From assembly GCA_937874185.1 (NCBI GenBank), contig CALNAK010000030.1, forward strand, positions 1 through 50,657: DNA of 50,657 bases, read 5' to 3'. A model generated the notes under the pieces. The model made no database searches and had not been told where the DNA came from. It saw only the letters and a program-made list of their open reading frames with translations. Shown here one piece after another: positions 23,637 through 32,863 of the stretch. This DNA is from an uncultured Lactobacillus sp. (lineage in GTDB: Bacteria > Bacillota > Bacilli > Lactobacillales > Lactobacillaceae). Made by a program: the position numbers and the translations under genes. Positions within the stretch are counted from its first letter, which is position 1. Every line of letters starts with the position of its first letter.

Positions 23637-25562
23637 TTACGCTGTAGCAGGTGCAGATGCGTTGGCAATGTAATCAATATCTCCAACAACACTCTTACCA
23701 GCCTTAACGGTTTGATCAGACTTAATATAATCAATCGAACCTATATCGTTGCCTTTATTCGTTATAGCCATGATTACAACATCGCTATGACCGGCAGCTT
23801 TAATTTTCTTACTATCAAATTTGATCAATGGTTGACCTGCTTTGACATAATCATTGACGTCTACTAACGGAGTAAACCCGTCGCCTTTCATATCAACTGT
23901 ATCAACACCGATATGAAGTAAAATTTCTGTACCATCATTTAGAGTTAATCCACAAGCGTGATTGCTACCTTGCATCATAACGGTAACCTTACCATTTGCT
24001 GGAGCAACTAATTTATCATGTGTAGGAACGATAGCAACACCGTCACCTAATTGTTTGCTAGAAAACATTTTATCAGGAACATCTTCTATAGCCATTGTTG
24101 TACCAGTTGTGAAAGCTGTTAGATCATGAACTGTATCTGTTGCACCGACTCTTCTATCGGCATTCAATTTAGTTCTTGAAAAGGCAAATACCAAAACAAT
24201 TGTTAGAACAAAAGTCATAATCTCACCGGCAAGATATAATCCCCATTGTTTAGGGAAGACACTTAGAAAGCTAAGCACACCACCGACACCAACACTAGTT
24301 GAACGAACTTGCCAGAATCCCATCCAGGCACCACCGAAGGTACCAGCCAACATAACAGCTAAGAATGGATATCTATTTTTCAAGTTAACACCATAAATAG
24401 CAGGTTCTGTAATTCCTAAGAATGAAGATAAACCACTAGACCAAGCAACGTTCTTCTTTTTAGCATCTTTTCTAAAGATAAAGGCCATTGCTAGACAGGC
24501 AGCACCTTGAGCCATAGTTACAGGTTCACCAACTGGCCAAAGCGTTACGTAACCTAAAGTACCAGCCATTTGTAAGTTAACACCAAGGAACAAGTGATGC
24601 ATTCCGGTAATAACCAAAGGTGCACAGATGAATCCATATAAAGCACCACCAAGAATTGGAACTGCATTGAAGACTGAAACAACACCTTTAGTAATCAAGT
24701 TGGCACCAGCCATTGTGACAGGTCCAACTACTAAGAATGATGCGAATCCAGTAATTAACAAAGTTAATGGAGCAACTAAAACTAATTGGAGCGTATCCGG
24801 AATATGTTTCTCGAAAAACTTCTCCAGTTTAACTAACATCCAAGCGGCGACCAAGACAGGAATAACTTGTCCTTGATAACCAACTTGTGAAACGTGCCAA
24901 CCAAACAAATTCCAAGTTGGGGTTGCAGCAGGATTAGCTGCATATGTATAGGCACTTGTTAAAGCGGGATTTACCAAAATCAATCCTAAAACAATACCTA
25001 ATAGTGGATTACCACCAAATTTTTTAACGGCAGACCAGCCAATCAATGCTGGCAAGAATGCGAATGAAGTCTGCGCAATCAATTGAATAATATCATTAAC
25101 ACCAGCCCATGATGAATGCATTTGAATAAATGAGGCTTTGGCGTAGAAAATACCTTTATTACTCAAAACATTATTGATACCCATCAATAAACCAGAAGCG
25201 ACAATAGCAGGAATAATTGGAATGAAAATATCACCTAATAATCTAACTAATTGTTGTAGCCAATTTTGTTTCTGTCGTCCTTCAGTTTTGACTGCTTCCA
25301 TTGATTCAGCTTTAGCATCCGTTTGTTTAATGAACTCGTCATAAACTTTCGGAACACTTGGTCCAATTACAATTTGGAATTGTCCACCTGCTAAAAAGGT
25401 CCCCTGAACAATGTCCACTTTCTCTAATTCTTTATCATTGACCTTTGATTGGTCTTTTAGAATGAGTCTTAATCTGGTAATACAATGCGTTGCTGATTCA
25501 ATATTGTCTTTGCCACCAATTAAATCAACAATCTTAGTTACATCGCCTTTTATATCAGCCAT
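23637..25562 (-). CDS. PTS EIIBCA, trehalose/beta-glucoside (Glc-superfamily) type
   Basis: 641 residues. Domain order EIIB (about 1-90, phospho-Cys27 in THCITRLR), EIIC (about 110-450, ten membrane helices), EIIA (about 490-641, phospho-His550 in LLHIGVDTVDM). Imports and phosphorylates a sugar. Trehalose or a beta-glucoside is the family default, yet the divergent hydrolase is not a GH13 phosphotrehalase, so the true substrate is uncertain. A cre-like site at 25587-25602 suggests CcpA control, and the divergent region holds a regulator-type inverted repeat. Confidence 0.9.
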   Translation of the reverse strand: MADIKGDVTKIVDLIGGKDNIESATHCITRLRLILKDQSKVNDKELEKVDIVQGTFLAGGQFQIVIGPSVPKVYDEFIKQTDAKAESMEAVKTEGRQKQNWLQQLVRLLGDIFIPIIPAIVASGLLMGINNVLSNKGIFYAKASFIQMHSSWAGVNDIIQLIAQTSFAFLPALIGWSAVKKFGGNPLLGIVLGLILVNPALTSAYTYAANPAATPTWNLFGWHVSQVGYQGQVIPVLVAAWMLVKLEKFFEKHIPDTLQLVLVAPLTLLITGFASFLVVGPVTMAGANLITKGVVSVFNAVPILGGALYGFICAPLVITGMHHLFLGVNLQMAGTLGYVTLWPVGEPVTMAQGAACLAMAFIFRKDAKKKNVAWSSGLSSFLGITEPAIYGVNLKNRYPFLAVMLAGTFGGAWMGFWQVRSTSVGVGGVLSFLSVFPKQWGLYLAGEIMTFVLTIVLVFAFSRTKLNADRRVGATDTVHDLTAFTTGTTMAIEDVPDKMFSSKQLGDGVAIVPTHDKLVAPANGKVTVMMQGSNHACGLTLNDGTEILLHIGVDTVDMKGDGFTPLVDVNDYVKAGQPLIKFDSKKIKAAGHSDVVIMAITNKGNDIGSIDYIKSDQTVKAGKSVVGDIDYIANASAPATA

Positions 25563-25586
25563 AAGATCATCCCTCCTAACATTTTA

Positions 25587-25647
25587 TTGTATGCGCTTTA
25601 AATAACAAAATCAGTATAACTTGTTTAACCCAGTTTTACAAGTTATA
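25587..25647. promoter_or_regulatory. cre-like site and inverted repeat in the divergent PTS/hydrolase promoter
   Basis: TTGTATGCGCTTTAAA (25587-25602) fits the cre consensus at all but two positions. Arms TATAACTTGT (25615-25624) and ACAAGTTATA (25638-25647) are perfect complements with 13 bp between, a likely site for the GntR regulator at 27485. Confidence 0.55.
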
Positions 25648-25719
25648 ATACACATATTAGATAAAGCCGATTAAACAGGCATATTAATTAAAAGATGTTT
25701 AACTTAGTGGGAGAATAAA

Positions 25720-27426
25720 ATGAATATTAGAATAAATCCTTTTAGTTACAACGGTTCTTACATGTCTCTCTTTGAACATGATAATCATTTGTGGCTTCAA
25801 TCACTGCATGGTAAATCAAAAGATCATATGGACAGTATGGAAATCCTTGTCACCTATGATAATAAGACGATTCCCTTCAAGGTAGTAGAAGATTACACTC
25901 TATTAAAACTGGAGACTAGTGTCGGAGTAGTCAAAATATGCTTTGATACTGCGCAAAAAATTGTCTTCACCAGTGATGATAACCTTGGAATTAGATTTGA
26001 AACTCATCCAAAATTTAACTATGAATACAATTATCGTTTAGGTAAAGAAGACAATCCGTACTATATTGTCAACAGTTATAAGAATTTAACAAAGTACCTG
26101 ATATATACCGAAAATTGTTCTAGTGATTTGCATCAAACACTTTCTGTCGATGATACCGGTAGCACTAAAACCGCAAATAATAGTTCTCGAATTGATGTTT
26201 TTCCAGAAATAGACAATCAGTATACTTTATGTGTAGTTCAAGATATTCCAACTAATATGGAAAAACCTACACCCGGTTTAACTGATTTCGATGAAATTCA
26301 AAAAATTGCAAAAAACAATTTTGAAGATTTTCTAGTTAAATTTCAACTTGTTCAAACTAGTTTTCAAAAGACACAAAAAGATGCTGCTTATATCATCTGG
26401 TCATCCATTGTTAATCCGCAGGGAAATTTAAAGTTACCCGCAATCTACGCCTCCAATAATAAGTTTCCCGGCGTCTGGAGTTGGGACCACTGCTTTATGG
26501 CACTAGCTATGGCTGGTGTTAATAATCAATTAGCTTGGGACCAAATGAAAGTTATCTTTCAATACCAAGATAAAGATGGTCAGCTTCCTGGTTCAGTCAG
26601 TGATTCAACAATCAGATGGAATTTCTCCAAACCACCTATTCATGCTTTTACCTTCAAAAAAATGCAAAAAAAAATGCACTTCAACGAAGCACAACTTGAA
26701 CAAATATATACTTGGATCAGTCGACAGGTTCATTTTTATTTAACCTTCAAGGATTCTAATGAAGATGGTATTTGTGAATATGACCATGGTAATGATAGTG
26801 GCCAGGATAATAGTACAGTCTTTGCTAGTAACACCGTTGTTGATTCCCCTGACTTAACTGCCTACTTAATCTTTGCAATGGGATATCTGTCTGATTTAAG
26901 TAAACAACTGAATAAGACTGAACAAGCCGACTATTGGTTCAAACAAAAAGATATGTTACTGAACAAGTTTTCCACTTATTTCTTTGATGATGACAATCTA
27001 CCTTTTGCCCGAGAAATGTTCACTGGTAAAAGAATTGAATCACAGGGACTATTACCTATGTTTTCTTTAATCATTGGTAAGGAAATGGACTCCAAACGTC
27101 TTCAAACTATTTCTAATTATCTCAAGAATCATTTCTTAACTAAATTTGGCATTGCTACAGAAGCCATCGACAGTAAAGATTACAAAGGTGATGCATACTG
27201 GCGTGGACCTATTTGGGGACCTTCAACAGTCATTATGTATGAGGCTTTAAAAGATATTGGTGAAACCGACTTGGCTGCTACCATCGCTTGTAGTTTCTGT
27301 GATACAGTTAAAAATTATGGATTTGCCGAGAATTTTGATGCTAAAACTGGTGTAGGTTTACGTGATAAATCATTTTCATGGACTGCTAGTGCCTTTTTGT
27401 ATCTTTCATCAGAATTGAATTTGTAA
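25720..27426 (+). CDS. GH63/trehalase-like (MGH1-type) glycoside hydrolase
   Basis: 568 residues, cytosolic. The C-terminal about 370 residues form an (alpha/alpha)6-barrel of the GH63/GH37 type: KFPGVWSWDHCFMALAMAG, QDKDGQLPGSV, YWRGPIWGPSTVIMYEAL and ESQGLLPM. Related enzymes hydrolyse alpha-glucosides, trehalose or mannosyl/glucosyl-glycerate. Divergent from the PTS gene and followed by a GntR gene, so it probably cleaves the imported phospho-sugar. GGGAG precedes the ATG. Confidence 0.8.
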   Translation: MNIRINPFSYNGSYMSLFEHDNHLWLQSLHGKSKDHMDSMEILVTYDNKTIPFKVVEDYTLLKLETSVGVVKICFDTAQKIVFTSDDNLGIRFETHPKFNYEYNYRLGKEDNPYYIVNSYKNLTKYLIYTENCSSDLHQTLSVDDTGSTKTANNSSRIDVFPEIDNQYTLCVVQDIPTNMEKPTPGLTDFDEIQKIAKNNFEDFLVKFQLVQTSFQKTQKDAAYIIWSSIVNPQGNLKLPAIYASNNKFPGVWSWDHCFMALAMAGVNNQLAWDQMKVIFQYQDKDGQLPGSVSDSTIRWNFSKPPIHAFTFKKMQKKMHFNEAQLEQIYTWISRQVHFYLTFKDSNEDGICEYDHGNDSGQDNSTVFASNTVVDSPDLTAYLIFAMGYLSDLSKQLNKTEQADYWFKQKDMLLNKFSTYFFDDDNLPFAREMFTGKRIESQGLLPMFSLIIGKEMDSKRLQTISNYLKNHFLTKFGIATEAIDSKDYKGDAYWRGPIWGPSTVIMYEALKDIGETDLAATIACSFCDTVKNYGFAENFDAKTGVGLRDKSFSWTASAFLYLSSELNL

Positions 27427-27484
27427 ATGGTTTCAAAAACAGTGATAATTATAAATATAATAAAGTTTGACGAGGTGAATTATC

Positions 27485-28228
27485 ATTCCAAACAACAAAT
27501 ACGATTCTATCTATCTTGATTTGAAGAATAGAATAAAAAAAGAAGAATTTAAGTATCAGGATAAGTTGCCTTCTGAAACAAACTTGGTTTTGGAATACGA
27601 CTGTTCACGAAATACACTTCGCCGCGCCATTAAAAAATTAGCTACTGATGGCTACGTCCAAAGCGTTCGTGGCAAGGGAGTTATCGTACTTTATAATGCT
27701 CATTTAGAAAATACCCTTATCAAAAATGGAAATCATTCATTCAGTCAAATGGCTGGTCGGAATAAGATTAAATTCACGACATCTGTTTTATTATTTGATG
27801 AAATTGAAGTTGATAAAAAGTTATCACTTGAAAGTACATTTCCAATTGGTACACCAGTCTATTACATCAAACGTCTGCGTTCAATTGGCGACGATAACTA
27901 TATTATCGAGGAAAATTACTTCATGCGTAAAGTTGTCAAAGACTTAACCATTACAATTGCTCAGAATTCAGTTTATAAGTATTTAACTGACGTATTAAAT
28001 GAACCAATTGCCACAACTAAGCGTATCTTAACTGTTGGCTTGGCTACTTCTCAGGACAAAAAATACTTAGAATTGAAAAACTACAATGCTATTCCCATCG
28101 TAACTAACTACTCATTTACCAATGATGGCACAATGTTTGAATATACCGTTTCACATCACCGTCCTGATAAATTTATTTTCTATGATCAAAATGAAACTAA
28201 TCCGGTTTCTTTTATGTTAAATAATTAA
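27485..28228 (+). CDS. GntR-family regulator of the PTS/hydrolase locus (ATT start)
   Basis: 247 residues if translation starts at ATT (27485), seven bases after GAGGTG. This gives a complete GntR winged helix (YDSIYLDLKNRIKKEEFKY...LPSETNLVLEYDCSRNTLRRAIKKLATDGYVQ) followed by an UTRA ligand-binding domain. The first standard codon, TTG at 27521, removes helix 1 and has no ribosome site. TreR-like architecture; probably senses the phosphorylated sugar and binds the repeat at 25615-25647. Confidence 0.85.
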   Translation: MPNNKYDSIYLDLKNRIKKEEFKYQDKLPSETNLVLEYDCSRNTLRRAIKKLATDGYVQSVRGKGVIVLYNAHLENTLIKNGNHSFSQMAGRNKIKFTTSVLLFDEIEVDKKLSLESTFPIGTPVYYIKRLRSIGDDNYIIEENYFMRKVVKDLTITIAQNSVYKYLTDVLNEPIATTKRILTVGLATSQDKKYLELKNYNAIPIVTNYSFTNDGTMFEYTVSHHRPDKFIFYDQNETNPVSFMLNN

Positions 28229-28285
28229 AAAGGTACAACTACGGCAACTAGAATTTTTTCTAGTTATTGTAGCTGTACCTTTTTA
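28227..28285. terminator. Bidirectional terminator
   Basis: AAAAAGGTACA.CTAC..AACTAGAA and complementary arm, between convergent genes. Confidence 0.9.
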
Positions 28286-28292
28286 TTTAAAT

Positions 28293-28628
28293 CTAAATAA
28301 CTTCAACTCTAATAGCCAAAGCCCCATACTTCTCTTCACGGTCACGAGAATAAATTTCAACATTCTCTCTATCAAGTTCATCCACTGATTCACCAACTGG
28401 AGCCCCAATAATAACTCCCGAATACTTGGCAAACAGATTCTTAAAAGTTGGAAAGGTCTCTAACCCTAAAACTTCAGTATTCAAAATTTCAGCTGTTTCC
28501 AAATCAGTAAATCTAATTCTATCCCCTACTTTTAATTGCGACCGTTTCTCATCATTTAAGCGAACCTCAATCTTTTTAGTACCAGCTTCAATACTCAAAA
28601 ATGGTTCATGATTCAATCTCATATCCAT
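28293..28628 (-). CDS. ASCH-domain protein
   Basis: 111 residues. ASCH fold (PUA-like beta barrel) with the motif IEAGTKKIEVRLNDEKR, LKVGDRIRF and a closing ALAIRVEVI strand. The family binds RNA; some members hydrolyse N4-acetylcytidine. Met at 28628, nine bases after AAAGGA, is preferred over Met at 28637, which abuts that site. Confidence 0.85.
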   Translation of the reverse strand: MDMRLNHEPFLSIEAGTKKIEVRLNDEKRSQLKVGDRIRFTDLETAEILNTEVLGLETFPTFKNLFAKYSGVIIGAPVGESVDELDRENVEIYSRDREEKYGALAIRVEVI

Positions 28629-28733
28629 TATTATCATTCCTTTATTAAATTACATATATTTTCGATAGTTATCTAGACCATAATTTATATAAAAATGTAT
28701 TATATAGTAGTAACAATTTTTGGGGGAAATATT

Positions 28734-30512
28734 ATGGGGATACTATCCGAATTTCGAAAGCAAAATAGTAGTTTCTGGCAATATTTTTGGAAATACAGTC
28801 AGATAATTATTTTAATTCAATTAATAATCAACTATGCATTGGTTCCTATTTTAAATTATCTAGCCAATAGCATAATTTATTTAGGACATGTTAATTATAT
28901 TTCATATAATAATATCGTTTTCTTACTTACCAAGAAACCACTGGTGGTAGTTGGCCTCATCGTGGTTCTGCTCCTAATACTACTCTTAGTATTTACGCAA
29001 TTCACAATGATGCTGATAAGTTTCCAAGCTATCAAATCAAAGGCCAGTCTCAGCTGGTGGGATTATCTCAAACGAGTGTTGAAAAACGTTCTCGGACTAC
29101 CGTTCAAAGCGTTTGGATTCTTCCTATTATACTTTTTAATCATCACACCATTTGGTAGTGTTGGTTTATCATCCACACTTTTAAGCAAAGCCAAAGTACC
29201 ACAATTCATTCTTGATTGGCTCTTTCAGGAACATTTGCCATTAGGAATCCTATTAATAATTATTTATTTAATTATTTTCTACGTTGGATTGCGTTGGATT
29301 TTCGTTTTACCATTAATGATTTTTGAAAATAAACCTATCAAATTATCAATCAGACGCAGCTGGAATATGACTCGTGGAAAAGTTTTGCATTATCTCGCTC
29401 TCTTTGCCATTTTAGTCGGTATCGTCGCCCTTATTATGATGGTCGCTATCGGAATAATCATCTTCTTCCAATGGATTTTCGACTCCGTTAGTTTCCTCAA
29501 AGTAGTCGATTCAACTATGGCCGTAATCAATATGACCTTAATTCAGTTCATCAATATCATCACAAGTATTTACGCAACAAGTATGGTTGTCCTTATCATG
29601 CTTAGTGAAACTAAGACCCACTACTTCTATCCTAAACGCGAACATCGTTCCCACAAATGGTTCTGGGCAATTCTAGCCGTTTTCGTGACCGCCAGTTTTG
29701 TAACTTACAACATTATGTATTTCAACGATTGGCTACTGACACCACCAGTTACCATTTCTCACCGTGGTGTTGACGACCACAATGGCGTTCAAAATACTGT
29801 TCAATCTTTGAAAAAGACTGCCAAAGAAAAACCAGATTACATTGAAATGGATGTCCAAGAAACCAAGGATCATCAATTCGTGGTTTATCACGACAATACC
29901 TTGAAAGGTTTAGCTGGAATCAAAAAACGTCCTAGCCAAATGACCCTAGCAGAGTTAAAGAATACAGAAGTTCACGAAGATGGTATGACAACACATATCG
30001 CTAGTTTCGACGACTACCTTGCCACTTCAACCAAACTACATCAGAAGTTATTAGTTGAATTGAAACCAGTCTCCGGCAATAGTAAAAACTTCGTAAAACT
30101 TTTTGCCCAAAAGTATGGCTCACAATTATCAGAAAACAAAGACATGATCCACTCACTCAATTACGATTACATCGAACAAAGTAAGGAATACATGCCAAGA
30201 GTTACCGCTAGTTATATTTTGTCATTCAACCTATCAGGAATCCCAATCACCAAGGCCAATGCCTTCACGATGGAATATACAACTTTGAATCAAAGATTCA
30301 TTGACGATTCCCATCTCCAACAAAAGAAAGTTTATGCTTGGACACCAAACGACACCGAATCCATGGATCACATGATATTCATGGGTGCCGACGGAATCAT
30401 TACCGATAATCTTGGAACATTGCAAGGCGAAGTCAATCAACTCTTCAACAAATCATCCTATTCTGAACGTATGACAATTTACGTTACACAGATGCAAGAT
30501 TCGTTTAAGTAG
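28734..30512 (+). CDS. Membrane-bound glycerophosphodiester phosphodiesterase
   Basis: 592 residues. About 330 N-terminal residues form a multi-helix membrane domain of the kind found ahead of GDPD enzymes; the rest is an extracellular GDPD TIM barrel with HRG (His about 343), EMDVQETKDHQFVVYHD and ELKPV. Cleaves glycerophosphodiesters, possibly from lipoteichoic acid or lipids. GGGGG is seven bases before the ATG at 28734. A three-way-junction repeat follows the stop. Confidence 0.9.
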   Translation: MGILSEFRKQNSSFWQYFWKYSQIIILIQLIINYALVPILNYLANSIIYLGHVNYISYNNIVFLLTKKPLVVVGLIVVLLLILLLVFTQFTMMLISFQAIKSKASLSWWDYLKRVLKNVLGLPFKAFGFFLLYFLIITPFGSVGLSSTLLSKAKVPQFILDWLFQEHLPLGILLIIIYLIIFYVGLRWIFVLPLMIFENKPIKLSIRRSWNMTRGKVLHYLALFAILVGIVALIMMVAIGIIIFFQWIFDSVSFLKVVDSTMAVINMTLIQFINIITSIYATSMVVLIMLSETKTHYFYPKREHRSHKWFWAILAVFVTASFVTYNIMYFNDWLLTPPVTISHRGVDDHNGVQNTVQSLKKTAKEKPDYIEMDVQETKDHQFVVYHDNTLKGLAGIKKRPSQMTLAELKNTEVHEDGMTTHIASFDDYLATSTKLHQKLLVELKPVSGNSKNFVKLFAQKYGSQLSENKDMIHSLNYDYIEQSKEYMPRVTASYILSFNLSGIPITKANAFTMEYTTLNQRFIDDSHLQQKKVYAWTPNDTESMDHMIFMGADGIITDNLGTLQGEVNQLFNKSSYSERMTIYVTQMQDSFK

Positions 30513-30535
30513 TACGGTTATTGCCGTCTTCCGTG

Positions 30536-30685
30536 AAAAAACGATTGGGCTGGAACATAGCCGGATAGTTTACACGACCAACTTGAAGCCAACGAAGAAC
30601 CCGTTGTCTACAAGCTTGACCTTTGACTAAGCTGGCAAAGTACGCCAACTAAGTCAAAATTTGGCTATTTAGCCCATCGTTTTTT
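30536..30685 (+). repeat. Structured 3'-UTR repeat, family 2, copy A
   Basis: Begins 24 nt after the GDPD stop. Outer stem AAAAAACGAT.GGGCT..ATAGCC / GGCTAT..AGCCCATCGTTTTTT encloses two hairpins (CTTG..CCAACG/CGTTG..CAAG and TTTGACT..TGGC/GCC..AGTCAAA), a three-way junction. Shares CTGGAAC, ACTTGAAGCCAA and CAAGCTTGACCTTT with copy B. Confidence 0.8.
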
Positions 30686-30742
30686 CACTCCAGACTAATC
30701 TACGTATCTATTTAGACTTTTAATTGAATATTATTATAGAAG

Positions 30743-30801
30743 AAAATACTAATCCTGTTATTCCCTTTTGATTTTGAAGGAAAAATGGAATTAGTATTTT
30801 T
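30743..30801. terminator. Terminator hairpin
   Basis: AAAATACTAAT.CC / GGAATTAGTATTTTT around a longer loop. Confidence 0.7.
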
Positions 30802-30818
30802 GCTTAATATAAGTACAC

Positions 30819-30870
30819 AAATAGCAGTATCAACTGGAATCCTCAACTCCCAATTGGTACTGCTATTTTC
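30819..30870. terminator. Terminator hairpin
   Basis: AAATAGCAGTA..CAA / TTG..TACTGCTATTTTC. Confidence 0.65.
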
Positions 30871-30946
30871 ATATCATTAAATAACTTTTTATCAGACTAC
30901 ACGTTACTTTACTAATTAAGCAACGCTGAATCATTAATAGTATCTA

Positions 30947-31100
30947 GCCTGGAACAAAAATTGGAATTGACTCAGCTGTGAAGTTTTTCTTAGCTGACGA
31001 AGTCAGGTTAGAAAAAGGTCGAGCTTGAAGACCATTGGCAAAGCCAATTGGCTCCAAGTCGGCCCACAGCGTTCCAGTCAAATTCCAATTTTTGTGGAAG
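30947..31100 (-). repeat. Structured 3'-UTR repeat, family 2, copy B
   Basis: Begins 23 nt after the sugar-kinase stop, on the minus strand. Outer stem CAAAAATTGGAATTTGACT / AGTCAATTCCAATTTTTG; inner hairpins GCCAATTGGC/GCCAATGG region and TTTTTCTAACCTGAC/GTCAGCTAAGAAAAA. Same architecture as copy A with different, still complementary stems. Confidence 0.8.
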
Positions 31101-31122
31101 GCGACAAGGTGGCACTTTCTAC

Positions 31123-32115
31123 CTACCTAAGTAAATCATTCTTGCCTTCACTATCAATATAATTAAAAACATCCTGTTTTTCAAAAATAGGAGTATCGTT
31201 CATCGAAGCTTGCGCCAAAACTGAATTTGCTATCGCAAACTCCAAAGTATCCACAAAATCCCATTTCTCCAACAATCCGGTAATAACACCACTGGCAAAT
31301 GCATCCCCGCTACCGATACGATCCAGAATATCAAGTTCTCTCGGAGCGGATTCAAAAATTTTATCATGATGAAATAGGAAACCCTCAAAATACTTTTTCC
31401 CATCTCGATAAACCCGTTTACTACCTGCAAAGAAGTTTATTTTGTAATCATGTGTAAACTTCTCATAAAGTTTTGTTTCGTTAGTTTCTTGATAATCCAA
31501 TAAATCAGTCAAATCACGTTTACTACCAAAGAGAACATCGACATATTGCAAGATTTCTTGATAACGTTTCTTCATTACCTCATGAGTATTATCCTCATTC
31601 AAACTCATCCGATAATTGAAATCGAAACAGACAATCTTATTGCGTTCATGGGCTTCTTTAGCCAATTTAAGAGCAGCGTTTCTTGTAGATTCCGTCAAAC
31701 TAAGCGATATTCCACAAATATGAACAATATCGATACCTGACAAAGCCTTCTCGAAATCATAATCAGCCACATCGGTTTCACAAAATGAACTGGAAAGTCG
31801 ATCTTGATAAGTCACACGTTCAGGACGAGCGCCGTGACCCAATTCGACAAAGAAACTGCCCATACTCTTACCTTGATAAACCAATTTTTTGTCAGAAATA
31901 CCTAGTTTCCGCAAATCAGCGGCAGCCTTTTTCCCAATAGGATTATCCGGTAAAGCAGTCAAAATCGATGTATTGTAACCAAAATGTGCCAGGCTACTCA
32001 ACAAATTAACGCCGGTTCCCACAGTGGTAACTCGTAAATTGTCATTTTGTTCCAACATCATTTTGTCAGCCACGGTAAAACGCAACATGACTTCACCAAA
32101 GGCTAGAATATTCAT
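31123..32115 (-). CDS. kdgK: PfkB-family sugar kinase, probable 2-keto-3-deoxygluconate kinase
   Basis: 330 residues, ribokinase fold: GEVMLRFT start, substrate-site GTGVNLLSSLAHFG, and the ATP-site DRIGSGDAFASGVITGL with the catalytic Asp. As last gene of the operon, 11 bp from the KDGP aldolase gene, it most likely phosphorylates KDG to KDGP. A structured repeat follows in its 3' UTR. Confidence 0.85.
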   Translation of the reverse strand: MNILAFGEVMLRFTVADKMMLEQNDNLRVTTVGTGVNLLSSLAHFGYNTSILTALPDNPIGKKAAADLRKLGISDKKLVYQGKSMGSFFVELGHGARPERVTYQDRLSSSFCETDVADYDFEKALSGIDIVHICGISLSLTESTRNAALKLAKEAHERNKIVCFDFNYRMSLNEDNTHEVMKKRYQEILQYVDVLFGSKRDLTDLLDYQETNETKLYEKFTHDYKINFFAGSKRVYRDGKKYFEGFLFHHDKIFESAPRELDILDRIGSGDAFASGVITGLLEKWDFVDTLEFAIANSVLAQASMNDTPIFEKQDVFNYIDSEGKNDLLR

Positions 32116-32126
32116 TGTTTTACCTC

Positions 32127-32861
32127 TTAAAATTTCTTGATCATTTCGTAAAGCTTGGCAACATCTTCGGGTCTAGTATCACCAGTTTCTTTATCAATAA
32201 TTGAACTGTAAACATGCGGAATGATTCTCTTAACTCCAGCATCAACCGCAATTTGAACGATTTCTTCAAAATTGTCTAATGTGATACCACCAGTTGGTTC
32301 CAAGTCGAAATCGTTGGCAGCACAAGCTTTAGCAACCGCTTTGAATTCTTCTTCGTGAGCCAAACCTTTCATTGGGAAGAATTTGATTGATGAACCACCC
32401 ATATCTTTTAGCAAGGCAATCACCGTTTCAATCGGAACTTCAGTTGGAGTAGTTTGGCTACTCAATGGACCAGTTGCGAGGTTGACCAAACCGACTTTGC
32501 CAGTTGGAGAAACTAGACCGTTAATGATAGTTTCGTGTTGACCAAGAGCTTCTCTAGTAGCACCAACTCCTGTGAAAACTTGGTTAACGTGTTGTGGTTG
32601 AATAACTTTTGAAACTCGAGTTACCATTCCACTTTGTTTGGGATCTCCGGCACCAAGACCAACTGAAACCGCATTGTTGATTTCAGCTTTGTATTTCTTC
32701 ATATCTTCAATCGCAGCTTCATCACTAGGATAATTTTTTGTTAAAACTCCTAGAACAACGTGTCCTTCAGAAGCTTCATAACAATCCTTAGCGTTTTGAA
32801 CTGAATTTGCTAAAACATTTAAACAAATACCGTTTTCTAAATAGTTAGGTAATAAACTCAT
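32127..32861 (-). CDS. dgaF: KDGP aldolase family protein (DgaF/EF_0839-like)
   Basis: 244 residues. A class I aldolase-type TIM barrel that in the D-glucosaminate pathway splits 2-keto-3-deoxy-6-phosphogluconate to pyruvate and glyceraldehyde-3-phosphate. Seen: GGSSIKFFPMKGL with the probable Schiff-base Lys, FDLEPTGGITLDNF and RIIPHVYSSIIDKETGDTR. The DgaF-type length and C-terminal ending differ from the common Eda aldolase. Two bases separate it from dgaE. Confidence 0.85.
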   Translation of the reverse strand: MSLLPNYLENGICLNVLANSVQNAKDCYEASEGHVVLGVLTKNYPSDEAAIEDMKKYKAEINNAVSVGLGAGDPKQSGMVTRVSKVIQPQHVNQVFTGVGATREALGQHETIINGLVSPTGKVGLVNLATGPLSSQTTPTEVPIETVIALLKDMGGSSIKFFPMKGLAHEEEFKAVAKACAANDFDLEPTGGITLDNFEEIVQIAVDAGVKRIIPHVYSSIIDKETGDTRPEDVAKLYEMIKKF

Positions 32862-32863
32862 AA

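Larger units (their letters stand above)
30513..31122. other. 610-bp convergent gap packed with structured repeats and terminators
   Basis: No gene. From left to right: family 2 repeat copy A, two terminator hairpins, family 2 repeat copy B. Confidence 0.7.
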
